Below are positions 33,305 to 41,138 of a stretch of 64,000 nucleotides of DNA, in pieces. Position 1 is the first letter of the stretch, and the number at the start of each line of letters is the position of its first letter. A model generated the notes under the pieces. The model searched no databases and was not told the DNA's origin. It was given only the letters and a program-made list of their open reading frames with translations. The DNA comes from an uncultured Acidobacteriota bacterium (lineage in GTDB: Bacteria > Acidobacteriota > Vicinamibacteria > Marinacidobacterales > SMYC01), in NCBI GenBank assembly GCA_947259165.1, contig CAMYKY010000005.1:1-64000 (forward strand), read 5' to 3'. Both the position numbers and the translations under genes were made by a program.

Positions 33305-35616
33305 AGCGTGCCCGACCACGACTGATCTTCCCGCGCCTCGCACTGAAATGGACCCAAAGGGAAGCTTTCGCACTGCTCGTGCTCACGGGTCTGTTCGGGT
33401 GCCAGTCGCCGGGCGGTCGGAGCGATGCTTCTGAGCTCGGTGCGTTCCTTTCGCCGATCATCGAGCGGGAGCTCGCGGCCAAAGAGATCCCCGCGTTTTC
33501 GATTGCCATTGTTGACGCTCAGCAGACGGTCTGGGCGGAAGGGTTCGGAGTCGCCGACCCCGACACTCGCGCCGCCGCCACCTCGGACACGGTGTACCGC
33601 GTGGGTTCGGTGTCCAAGCTGTTCACCGACCTGGCGGTCATGCAGCTGGTCGAGCGCGGCGAGCTCGACCTCGATTCCGATATCCGGGCGTACCTGCCCG
33701 AGCTCGAGCTCGAAAACCCGTTCGGTGCCGACGTGACGCTGCGTCAGCTGATGTCGCACCGATCCGGTCTCATCCGTGAGCCGCCCGTCGGCAACTACTT
33801 CGACCCGACAGAGCCATCCCTCGCGGCCACCATCGACAGCTTGAACGGGGCGCGCCTCGTCTACGAGCCGGAAACAAAGGTCAAGTACTCGAACGCGGGC
33901 CTCGCTTTGGTGGGGTACGTGCTCGAAAAGACGCAGCAGACGCCGTTCGCCGACTACGTGAGGGAGAACGTCATCGATCGGCTCGGAATGACGCGCTCGG
34001 ATTTTGAAGTGAGCGCACGCGTGCAGGACCACCTCGCCAAAGCATTGATGTGGACCTACCACGGGGAAACGTTCGCCGCGCCCACGTTCGAGCTCGGCAT
34101 CGCACCGGCAGGAAGTCTGTACTCGAGCGTCAACGACCTCGCGCACTTCATGAGCGCACTGATGGCAGGCGGAGGCGGAGTCGTCAGCACGGAGACGCTA
34201 GAGTCCATGTACCGACCGCAGTTCGTCGAGATCGACCCGACGGCTTCCTACGGACTGGGGTTCGTGATCTACGAGCTCGACGGGCATCGCTTCCTCGGAC
34301 ATAGTGGCGGCATCTACGGTTTTTCGACCCAATTGCTGTTTTCACCCGAGCTGGAGCTCGGCGTCGTCGCCGTCGCTTCGAAAGACTTCACGAACGCGGT
34401 GGTCCGACGGATCACACACCACGCGCTTCGATGCATACTCGCCGCCCGAGACGGAGCACCTTTCCCGCAGCTCGAGACCACGGAGCCGTTGCCTCCTGGG
34501 CGGGCACGCGAGCTCGCCAACACACACGGAGGGGTCGCCCGGGGCGGGCGATGGCTCGTCGAGCAAGGCGCCAAAGTCGTTGAAGTCCGCGCGCGGGGCA
34601 ACGAGCTGTTCATCGACTCCGCGCTCGGCTACGGCCCGACCCTCGATCCAGCCGAGCTCGCGCCCGCGGCGACCGAGCTCCCTCCCGATATCCCGGAATC
34701 CTGGCGTGGGCTCATCGGTGAGTACGGATGGGATCACAACACTCTCTACATTCTGGAGAAAGACGAAGAACTTCACGCGCTCATCGAATGGTTCGACTCC
34801 TACCCCGTCGCCGAGATTGACCGAAACCGATTCGCGTTTCCCGACTACGGGATGTACCACGGCGAGGAGCTCATCTTCGAACGAGATGTCAACGACACCG
34901 CCACGGCGGTCGTCGCCGGAGCCGTGCGTTTCGAACGCCGCGAAGTGGGGACGACGGAGGGCGAGACGTTTCGCATCGTCCCGCTCCGCCCCGTCGACGA
35001 GCTTCGCCCGATCGCGATCGCCGCAAGCCCGCCAACTGAGTCAGACGCATTTCGCGAGCCCGAGCTCGTGGAACCGGTCGCACTCGACTCTTCAATCCGG
35101 CTCGACGTGCGCTATGCAACCCGGAACAACTTCATGGGCGAGGTCTTCTACGACGAGCCGCGAGCGTTTCTTCAAAAGCCCGCCGCCGAAGCCCTCGTCC
35201 GTGCCCACCGCGCTCTCGCCGCCGAAGGCTACGGCATTCTCATCCATGACGCCTACCGCCCATGGTACGTCACGAAAATGTTCTTCGACGCGACACCCGA
35301 GCCGCAAAAAATCTTCGTAGCCGACCCCGCAAGCGGCTCACGTCACAACCGAGGAGCCGCCGCCGATATCACTCTCTACAATCTCGAAACCGGCGATCCG
35401 GTTCGGACCGTCGGCGGCTACGATGAGTTCTCCGACCGATCGTATCCGGACTACCCCGGTGGAACCTCGCGACAACGCTGGCTCCGAGAGCTGCTGCGCC
35501 GCGAAATGGAAGCGCAGGGGTTCGACGTCTACGAGGTCGAATGGTGGCACTTCGACTACCGAGACTGGAGCGAGTACCCCATTCTGAACGTACCCTTCGG
35601 CGACATCACACCGTGA
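33301..35616 (+). CDS. Fusion of class C beta-lactamase-type serine hydrolase and VanX-type D-Ala-D-Ala dipeptidase
   Basis: This is a 771-residue exported, probably lipid-anchored protein (lipobox LTGLFGC, Cys34). Residues about 45-390 form a serine beta-lactamase/PBP-type domain with SVSK (Ser103, Lys106), YSN (196-198) and GHSGGIYGF near 332. A linker domain occupies about 400-580, as in other serine hydrolases of this group. Residues about 600-771 are an M15D/VanX-type dipeptidase with HDAYRPWYVTKM, the zinc motif SRHNRGAAADI near 680 and EVEWWHFDY near 747, so all VanX metal and catalytic positions look intact. Both halves act on D-Ala-containing peptidoglycan material. The ATG overlaps the phosphatase stop (ATGA), so the pair is coupled. 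Confidence 0.85.
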   Translation: MKRARPRLIFPRLALKWTQREAFALLVLTGLFGCQSPGGRSDASELGAFLSPIIERELAAKEIPAFSIAIVDAQQTVWAEGFGVADPDTRAAATSDTVYRVGSVSKLFTDLAVMQLVERGELDLDSDIRAYLPELELENPFGADVTLRQLMSHRSGLIREPPVGNYFDPTEPSLAATIDSLNGARLVYEPETKVKYSNAGLALVGYVLEKTQQTPFADYVRENVIDRLGMTRSDFEVSARVQDHLAKALMWTYHGETFAAPTFELGIAPAGSLYSSVNDLAHFMSALMAGGGGVVSTETLESMYRPQFVEIDPTASYGLGFVIYELDGHRFLGHSGGIYGFSTQLLFSPELELGVVAVASKDFTNAVVRRITHHALRCILAARDGAPFPQLETTEPLPPGRARELANTHGGVARGGRWLVEQGAKVVEVRARGNELFIDSALGYGPTLDPAELAPAATELPPDIPESWRGLIGEYGWDHNTLYILEKDEELHALIEWFDSYPVAEIDRNRFAFPDYGMYHGEELIFERDVNDTATAVVAGAVRFERREVGTTEGETFRIVPLRPVDELRPIAIAASPPTESDAFREPELVEPVALDSSIRLDVRYATRNNFMGEVFYDEPRAFLQKPAAEALVRAHRALAAEGYGILIHDAYRPWYVTKMFFDATPEPQKIFVADPASGSRHNRGAAADITLYNLETGDPVRTVGGYDEFSDRSYPDYPGGTSRQRWLRELLRREMEAQGFDVYEVEWWHFDYRDWSEYPILNVPFGDITP

Positions 35617-35626
35617 GAGCTTTCAC

Positions 35627-35655
35627 CACGGAGGAATGACACTCGAATCTCCGTG
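35627..35655. terminator. Hairpin between convergent genes
   Basis: CACGGAG at 35627-35633 pairs with CTCCGTG at 35649-35655 across a 15-base loop, just after the stop of the serine hydrolase/VanX fusion gene and before the convergent small membrane protein gene. The sequence TTTCACCACGGAG at its left side is the same as the outer flank of the palindrome at 27172-27248, so it belongs to a dispersed repeat family that may double as a terminator. No clear T-run follows. Confidence 0.4.
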
Positions 35656-35683
35656 ACCCCTCCGCGCCACCGTCGTAAAGCGG

Positions 35684-35911
35684 CTATTCTTGCTTGGGTT
35701 TGGCGCTCGTGCTGCTGGTGGCGTGGGCGAGGACGACCGCGCCGACCATGAGCGTTGCGAACGTCGAGAGCGCCTGGACCACTTCGCTCGCGTCTTGCCA
35801 GAGAACGAGCCCCTCACGAGCCATGGCGATGGCAACGCCGGTCATGACGAGATAGATCGTCGCTACTGCGAGGATCAGCACGCAGCCACCTACTAGATCT
35901 TTTTCTTTCAC
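35684..35911 (-). CDS. Small membrane protein with two predicted helices
   Basis: A protein of about 75 residues starts at GTG 35911, which has AAGGTG as a ribosome-binding site six bases upstream. Two hydrophobic segments are visible: CVLILAVATIYLVMTGVAIA and VQALSTFATLMVGAVVLAHA, followed by a polar Ser/Lys-rich tail. I recognise no family and its function is unknown. The frame is open a further 11 codons upstream. It stands alone between convergent and divergent neighbours. Confidence 0.5.
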   Translation of the reverse strand: MKEKDLVGGCVLILAVATIYLVMTGVAIAMAREGLVLWQDASEVVQALSTFATLMVGAVVLAHATSSTSAKPKQE

Positions 35912-36108
35912 GATGTCACCTTCGCCTGCGTACACAGGTCGCACCAGGCTTTGGGAGCCCAGATCGTGTGAAGGGTCCTAGTCTTGGATGGACGCCGTTG
36001 GGTTGTTAGTCGTTAGATCCATAGTGGCAATCGAACGAGGACGTGTCAACAGCGTTTTGTTCACCGCGGAGGCAGGGACGCTTTTTCTTGGAAGGGACTG
36101 CGATGCAA

Positions 36109-37308
36109 TCAAACAGCGGGTTGGCGTTCGGGCGGGAGCAACATCGCAGCGACTAGGGCCGCGACGGCGACAACGGCGAGGAGCACGTAGACGACGGATA
36201 GATCGCCGGTGCGGCTGGTGACGGACGCGACGAACGCAACAGCTAGGGGCGCTGCACCGAAGCTCACCACGAACTTCAAGCCGAACGCGAGTCCATGGTG
36301 GCGAGCCGGCGTATGGTGGGCGAGAAGAAGATTCTCCGCCGGAAGCGAGCTCGCGTTCGCCATGACCATCATCGTCGCAATCAGAACGAGCGGCAGGCCA
36401 CTGAGGATCGACGCGAGCCAGAGCGTCGGGACTTGAACAAAAATAGCGCCGACATAGACCCATTTGAGAGAAAAACGATCCGCGAGATGGCCTCCGAACA
36501 CCTGCATCAGACCTGCGATGCCGTACACGATGGCAACGAGGACGCCGATGCCGAAGGCGCCGTCGCCGACGAGCCCGTCATTTCGCTGCTCGAAAAACTT
36601 CGGGAGCGAGGCCTGCGTGCTGTGGAAGATCAGACCTGCGACGAACATGGTTGCGAGCAAGATCGGCAACACCCGTCTCGAGCCCGGCGATCCCGCGTTC
36701 GCCACCTTGTCTTCCGTCGCGGGCCGATCGTGCACCCGGCCGCTCAGCCGAAAGCCGAGAAGGGCAACACCGGTGAGGGCACAAACGACGCCGGGAACAA
36801 TGAACGCCGCCCGCCACCCGGCGAGGTCGATGAGCGAGCCAGCGAGGAGTCCCGCAAGCGCGGAGCCGAGTGCGCCGAACACGCCGTTGATCCCGAGAGC
36901 TTTTCCGCGCGCCACGGTCGTGTTGCGGACGAGCCAGGGAATCCCCACAGGATGGTAGATGGCAGCGAACAGTCCGATACCAGCGAGTGCGACCATCAGA
37001 AAATTCGGAGAGCTCGTTGATCCCGCTGCGATCGAGGCTCCGCCCATACCCAGGAAAAATACAATCATCATGACGCTAGCGCCAAGCCGATCGCTCAAAA
37101 GGCCCGCGGGCAGGGCCCCGACGCCGACGAGAAGCGAGCCGAGCGTCCATAGCTCGATGAGCTCAGGGTAGGGAAGACTCCATTGCTGCTCGAGAGCGAG
37201 GACGATGACGAAGTAAAAAGCGGTACAAAGGTGTATATAGAGATGTCCGAGGGAGGAGAAAACGACCGCAAGGCGCGCCGCCGCAGGCGAGGTGTCGTGA
37301 CGATTCAA
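36109..37308 (-). CDS. Major facilitator superfamily transporter
   Basis: This protein of about 399 residues has 12 membrane helices in two halves. The first half has the MFS loop motif LPAGLLSDRLGASVMMIVFF between helices 2 and 3. The second half repeats it in degenerate form (FGGHLADRFSLKWVYVGAIF). The AIYHPVGIPWLVRN segment is seen in fosmidomycin-resistance-like MFS members, and the substrate is unknown. The open frame runs to 37395 and would overlap ccmC. The TTG at 37308, just before NRHDTSPAAARLAVVF, is a more likely start and leaves room for divergent promoters. Confidence 0.75.
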   Translation of the reverse strand: MNRHDTSPAAARLAVVFSSLGHLYIHLCTAFYFVIVLALEQQWSLPYPELIELWTLGSLLVGVGALPAGLLSDRLGASVMMIVFFLGMGGASIAAGSTSSPNFLMVALAGIGLFAAIYHPVGIPWLVRNTTVARGKALGINGVFGALGSALAGLLAGSLIDLAGWRAAFIVPGVVCALTGVALLGFRLSGRVHDRPATEDKVANAGSPGSRRVLPILLATMFVAGLIFHSTQASLPKFFEQRNDGLVGDGAFGIGVLVAIVYGIAGLMQVFGGHLADRFSLKWVYVGAIFVQVPTLWLASILSGLPLVLIATMMVMANASSLPAENLLLAHHTPARHHGLAFGLKFVVSFGAAPLAVAFVASVTSRTGDLSVVYVLLAVVAVAALVAAMLLPPERQPAV

Positions 37309-37322
37309 GCCCGTAGTATAAT
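37295..37322 (+). promoter_or_regulatory. Possible promoter of ccmCD
   Basis: A perfect TATAAT at 37317-37322 lies 55 bases before the ccmC ATG. A weak -35 candidate, TCGTGA (37295-37300), lies 16 bases upstream of it. As at the main ccm operon, the -10 box is followed by CC. The region is shared with the start of the divergent MFS gene, so the -35 side overlaps its 5' coding end. Confidence 0.4.
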
Positions 37323-37376
37323 CCCCGCGGACTCTAACCCCGGCGCCAGCCTGGAGCGGCAGAAAATGAAGCAAAT

Positions 37377-38060
37377 ATGAAATCAATCTACTCACGCTCG
37401 CTCCCCATCGTTTGCCTGGTGAGCATGCTCGTGTCGCTGTACGCGATCTTCATGTACGCACCCACCGAGCGCACCATGGGCGATGTCCAGCGAATTTTCT
37501 ATTTCCATATCTCCGCGTGGTGGATTGCGGGTGTGGGCCTGCTCGTCGTCTTCCTCGCAAGCGTCGCGTACCTTTGGAAGCGCGAGCGCCGATTCGACGC
37601 GGCTGCGCTGGCATCGACGGAAATCGCCGTGTTGTTCATGACCATCGGCATCACCACGGGCCCGATCTGGGCCAAGCCTGTCTGGGGAATCTACTGGACG
37701 TGGGATCCACGGCTCACTTCAGCGCTCGTATGCTGGCTGATGTACGTGGCCATCTTGATGCTGCGACGCTACATCCCGGAAGAGTCCAAGCGGTCGAACC
37801 TATCCGCCGTCGCGGGCATCATCGCATTCGTCAACGTCCCGTTCGTGTTCATGACGATCCGTTTGTTCCGAACACAGCACCCGCAACCCGTCATCGGTGG
37901 CGGCGACGAATCCGGACTAGCGCCGGCCATGACCCAAGCTTTCCTCATCACCCTCGTTGCGTTCACGTTCCTCTATCTTTGGTTGATGCAAAAGCGACTC
38001 GAAGTGGAAGCAACGGAACAGCAAGTCGACGATCTACACAAGGAGCTCGAGCTCGCATGA
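37377..38060 (+). CDS. ccmC: Heme transfer protein CcmC
   Basis: This 227-residue protein has six membrane helices and the WWD heme-handling motif GIYWTWDPRLTSALVCWLMY. Conserved heme-ligand His positions appear in QRIFYFHISAWWIAG and RLFRTQHPQPVIGG. CcmC loads heme onto CcmE at the periplasmic face. Its length is close to the family norm. It overlaps the following small ccmD frame in an ATGA. It is separated by about 13 kb from ccmE/F/H/A/B, an uncommon split. Confidence 0.95.
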   Translation: MKSIYSRSLPIVCLVSMLVSLYAIFMYAPTERTMGDVQRIFYFHISAWWIAGVGLLVVFLASVAYLWKRERRFDAAALASTEIAVLFMTIGITTGPIWAKPVWGIYWTWDPRLTSALVCWLMYVAILMLRRYIPEESKRSNLSAVAGIIAFVNVPFVFMTIRLFRTQHPQPVIGGGDESGLAPAMTQAFLITLVAFTFLYLWLMQKRLEVEATEQQVDDLHKELELA

Positions 38061-38191
38061 GCTATCTCTTCGCCGCGTACACCGTTACCTGGATCCTGTT
38101 GTTTTTGTACCTCATGGGAATCGCGAGCAAGCAAAAAAAGCTCGACGCAGAATTGGCCACGCTCAGGGAACTGATCGAGCAGAAAAAGTAA
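38057..38191 (+). CDS. ccmD: CcmD-like small membrane protein
   Basis: This 44-residue peptide has one membrane helix (YLFAAYTVTWILLFLYLMGI) and a basic, coiled C-terminal tail (SKQKKLDAELATLRELIEQ). Size, topology and position directly after ccmC match CcmD, which helps release holo-CcmE from the CcmABC complex. The ATG overlaps the ccmC stop (ATGA). Confidence 0.85.
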   Translation: MSYLFAAYTVTWILLFLYLMGIASKQKKLDAELATLRELIEQKK

Positions 38192-38194
38192 CCG

Positions 38195-40042
38195 TTGGGC
38201 ACGTCCGCTCGCAAAACAGCTCGAATCGCTCTCGGCCTCTTCTCGGTGCTCGTGATCGGCTACGCCGGGCGCTACCTGGCGGGGTACGCGCAGCCCCCAC
38301 TAGAGTTCGACGTCGGCCCGAGCACGGGCTCGTACTTGGAAGGCTTCACCGAAAGCGAAGAGCGCGTTCCGGTCACGTTTCGCTGGACACGCGAGAGCGC
38401 GCGCGTCACTCTGCCAGTTGCGGGCACCGGTACCGACGCCGTGTTGAAGCTGCGATTCGCCCGGTTTCTGAACGGGAACGCCAATGTTCGACTCTTCGTT
38501 GACGGCGAAGAACAGGCTACGTTTACCGCGCATTCGGGCCGCTTTCGAACCGAGGAGCTTCCCATAAGCCTGGGGAGCGAACATCTCACGATATCGTTTC
38601 TCATCGACGATCCGGATCCCGAGCGCCTTGGTATCGCGCTCGATTGGCTCAGCATCGAGAACACTCGGTGGCGGATCTCCCGCTCTTCCCCTCGACCCGC
38701 GCTCCTTTTGGCCGGCGTCTTTCTGCTCGCCCTCACACTAGGCTTTTCGCCGGCCGCTGCGACCGGCCTCGGTGCAATCATCGCTCTGGTCCAGGCCGCG
38801 TGGTTTGCCCGCGATCCATTCGCCATGGTGCATGTGCACGATCAGTTGACTGTTGTCGGGCTCGGCAGTGCGGCTCTCGTCGCCTTCGGCTGCCTCGTGA
38901 GTCAGCGCGCGCGCTACCTCCCGCTTTTGTTTCTCCTCGGTTATCTCCTCAAAGGCGCCGTCCTCTTCCACCCGAGCTACTGGTACCCGGACGTCCGCCT
39001 CCATCGCCGCTACGTCGAGGTCTTCGACACCGCCCAGGGAAGTCTCGTCGAGCGCGGCATCGAAGCGCAAAAAAAAACGAACACCGCCTACCCGCGCCGC
39101 CTCGCGGGACAAAACTACGTTCTACCCTACTCGCCCTTGTTTTATGTTCCGTTCACGTTTCTCGATCGTGATGCCCGCGGCCTCGAATCGATCATGAAAC
39201 ACGTGGGGCTCCTTCTCGCCGCCGCAGAAGTGCTCATCGTCTATGGGCTCGCGAGCTATCTGTTGGGGACACGCGTCGCCTTCGCCGCAAGTCTTCTCGC
39301 GCTGTTTCTACCTCCGTTGATGAGTCGACTCTTGTTCGCTCAATGGCCGACGCTCTTCGGCCACGTCCTGGATATGGGCGTGATTGCGCTCGCGGCCCAC
39401 TTACTCAAGCATCCACGCAAGAGCACCCTCTGGTATGCGGTTGCTGCATTCCCGTCATGCATCGGTTATATCTCGAGCCTCTTCAATACCACTGTGTTCA
39501 CGGGGTGTTTCGCTCTATACGAAAGGAGGCGTTTGACGAAGCTCGTTCTCATCGGAGCCGCTGCTGCGCTCTCGACGGTGCTTCTCCTCTACTTCCCGTT
39601 TACGCGGTTGTTCGTCAACGAGATCGTCCCAGCGATCGCAGCCGGCGCCCCCACGGCCGGATCGGAGGCGACCGGTGCTGCAGGTACGCTCGCGAGAATT
39701 TATTTGTTTTTCGGATTCGGCTTTCCCGCGTTTGCGATCGCCGGACTCGTCCTGACGCATCGAGACCCACCCGCGTTCAAGACGCTAGCGAGCTACGGTG
39801 CGACGTTCTTGGGTCTTCTGGCGCTACGCGCGCTTTCGGGCGCGTTCAAGGATCTGAAAGAACTCGTGTTCGTGGGCCCACTGATCGCGATCACCGTCGG
39901 CGTCAGCCTCGAGGCTCTCGCGGCCCGTGGCGACAGCGGACGCTTCGCGGCGGCGGCGGTCGGAGTCGGCCTCATCGGATTCGGGCTCGTGAAGTTCGGG
40001 GAATACGCTCAACTTCACACGAAACTCGCGGGATTGGATTAG
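38195..40042 (+). CDS. GT-C-like membrane protein with N-terminal beta-sandwich domain
   Basis: This 615-residue protein has one N-terminal helix, a soluble beta-rich domain at about residues 35-155 (LEFDVGPSTGSYLEGFTESE; LFVDGEEQATFTAHSG) and about ten further membrane helices. The loop HPSYWYPDVRLHRRYVEVFD contains a conserved Asp like that of GT-C glycosyltransferases. The protein at 45357-47243 shares the order and motifs (IDFNLGPGDAPYLEGFHPA; FYYPDLRTHARLIGF), so the two are paralogues. TTG 38195, three bases after ccmD, is taken as the start. The function is probably sugar transfer at the outer face of the inner membrane. Confidence 0.6.
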   Translation: MGTSARKTARIALGLFSVLVIGYAGRYLAGYAQPPLEFDVGPSTGSYLEGFTESEERVPVTFRWTRESARVTLPVAGTGTDAVLKLRFARFLNGNANVRLFVDGEEQATFTAHSGRFRTEELPISLGSEHLTISFLIDDPDPERLGIALDWLSIENTRWRISRSSPRPALLLAGVFLLALTLGFSPAAATGLGAIIALVQAAWFARDPFAMVHVHDQLTVVGLGSAALVAFGCLVSQRARYLPLLFLLGYLLKGAVLFHPSYWYPDVRLHRRYVEVFDTAQGSLVERGIEAQKKTNTAYPRRLAGQNYVLPYSPLFYVPFTFLDRDARGLESIMKHVGLLLAAAEVLIVYGLASYLLGTRVAFAASLLALFLPPLMSRLLFAQWPTLFGHVLDMGVIALAAHLLKHPRKSTLWYAVAAFPSCIGYISSLFNTTVFTGCFALYERRRLTKLVLIGAAAALSTVLLLYFPFTRLFVNEIVPAIAAGAPTAGSEATGAAGTLARIYLFFGFGFPAFAIAGLVLTHRDPPAFKTLASYGATFLGLLALRALSGAFKDLKELVFVGPLIAITVGVSLEALAARGDSGRFAAAAVGVGLIGFGLVKFGEYAQLHTKLAGLD

Positions 40043-40054
40043 AATGTCCGGACT

Positions 40055-40786
40055 GTGGCGAAACGTCTAGAAGGTAAAGCGGCTCTCATTACCGGCGCGA
40101 GCAAAGGCATCGGGAAAGGTATCGCCAAAGTATTTCTCGACGAAGGCGCATCGGTATTCTTATGTGCGCGGGGAGAAGATCGACTTGCGCAAACGGCCAG
40201 AGAGCTCTCCAGCCGAGGCGAGGTCGCGTTTCTCGCGGCAGACGTCGCCGATCCCGAAGACGGCAAACGTCTTGCCGCAAGCGCTATCGAGTCGTTCCCT
40301 AACCTTTCCGTCTTGCTGAACAATGCCAGCATCCTGGGCAAGCGCGCTCCCATCGCGGAGCTCGACGTCGCGACCTGGAACGATGTGCTCAAAGTGAATA
40401 CGTCGAGCTTGTTCTACACGACCCATCCGCTCATTTCGCATCTCGTGGCGCATGGCAACGGCTCCATCATCAACGTCAGTAGCAGCGTTGGACGGCGCGG
40501 CAAGCCGAACTGGGGACCGTACGCGGTCTCGAAGTTCGGTCTCGAAGGATTCACTCAGGTGCTCGCCGCCGAGCTCGAGCCGAGCGGTGTTCGCGTGAAC
40601 AGCGTGAATCCGGGTGCGACCCGTACCGACATGCGCGCGGGCGCCTACCCCGACGAAGACCCCACGACCCTACCGACGCCGGAAGACATCGCCGAGGTTT
40701 TCGTGTTCCTCGCCTCCGACGAATCGAAGACGACCACCGGCCAGGCCTTCGAAGCGAGGGACTACATGAACCAAACCTGGGGTTGA
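40055..40786 (+). CDS. Short-chain dehydrogenase/reductase (SDR)
   Basis: This is a 243-residue classical SDR oxidoreductase. The cofactor motif is TGASKGIG at residues 13-20, the NNAS motif is at 89-92, and the catalytic residues are in the Ser142-144 cluster with Tyr156 and Lys160 (YAVSK). It reduces or oxidises an alcohol/ketone pair with NAD(P)(H), with substrate unknown. The start is GTG 40055. It is followed by a cupin gene and an NSS-type transporter gene on the same strand, then a second SDR gene, so a small catabolic operon is likely. Confidence 0.88.
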   Translation: MAKRLEGKAALITGASKGIGKGIAKVFLDEGASVFLCARGEDRLAQTARELSSRGEVAFLAADVADPEDGKRLAASAIESFPNLSVLLNNASILGKRAPIAELDVATWNDVLKVNTSSLFYTTHPLISHLVAHGNGSIINVSSSVGRRGKPNWGPYAVSKFGLEGFTQVLAAELEPSGVRVNSVNPGATRTDMRAGAYPDEDPTTLPTPEDIAEVFVFLASDESKTTTGQAFEARDYMNQTWG

Positions 40787-40806
40787 GACCGGGCGGACCA
40801 ACACTC

Positions 40807-41133
40807 ATGGATATCCGTACCATCTTCGACGCCTGCCACTTCTCGTCCGAGAAGATGCAGAAGGTCAATCTCTTTGCCACGACCGAGCTTTTTCTCGACG
40901 TCTACTGCCTCGAGCCCGGACAGAAACAGAAAGTGCACACCCACGACGAGGCGTCAAAGTTCTACGTCGTCCTCGAAGGACACGGTCACTTTCACATCGC
41001 GGACGAGACGAAAGATGTCGGTCCCGGACAAACCGTGCTTGCCCGGGCCGGCGAGTCGCACGGCGTGGAGAACGCGAGCGAGGAGCGCCTCATCCTACTC
41101 GTCGGCATGGCGCCCCCTCCGAACCACGCCTGA
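40807..41133 (+). CDS. Cupin-domain protein
   Basis: This is a 108-residue single-domain cupin. Metal-binding motif 1 is KVHTHDEASKFYVVLEGHGH and motif 2 is PGQTVLARAGESHGVEN, giving the usual His/Glu ligands. Small cupins of this kind are isomerases, dioxygenases or sensors, and the exact role is unknown. ATG 40807 gives the normal fold start. A TTG at 40783 overlapping the SDR stop (TTGA) would add eight residues. Confidence 0.8.
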   Translation: MDIRTIFDACHFSSEKMQKVNLFATTELFLDVYCLEPGQKQKVHTHDEASKFYVVLEGHGHFHIADETKDVGPGQTVLARAGESHGVENASEERLILLVGMAPPPNHA

Positions 41134-41138
41134 GCTCC

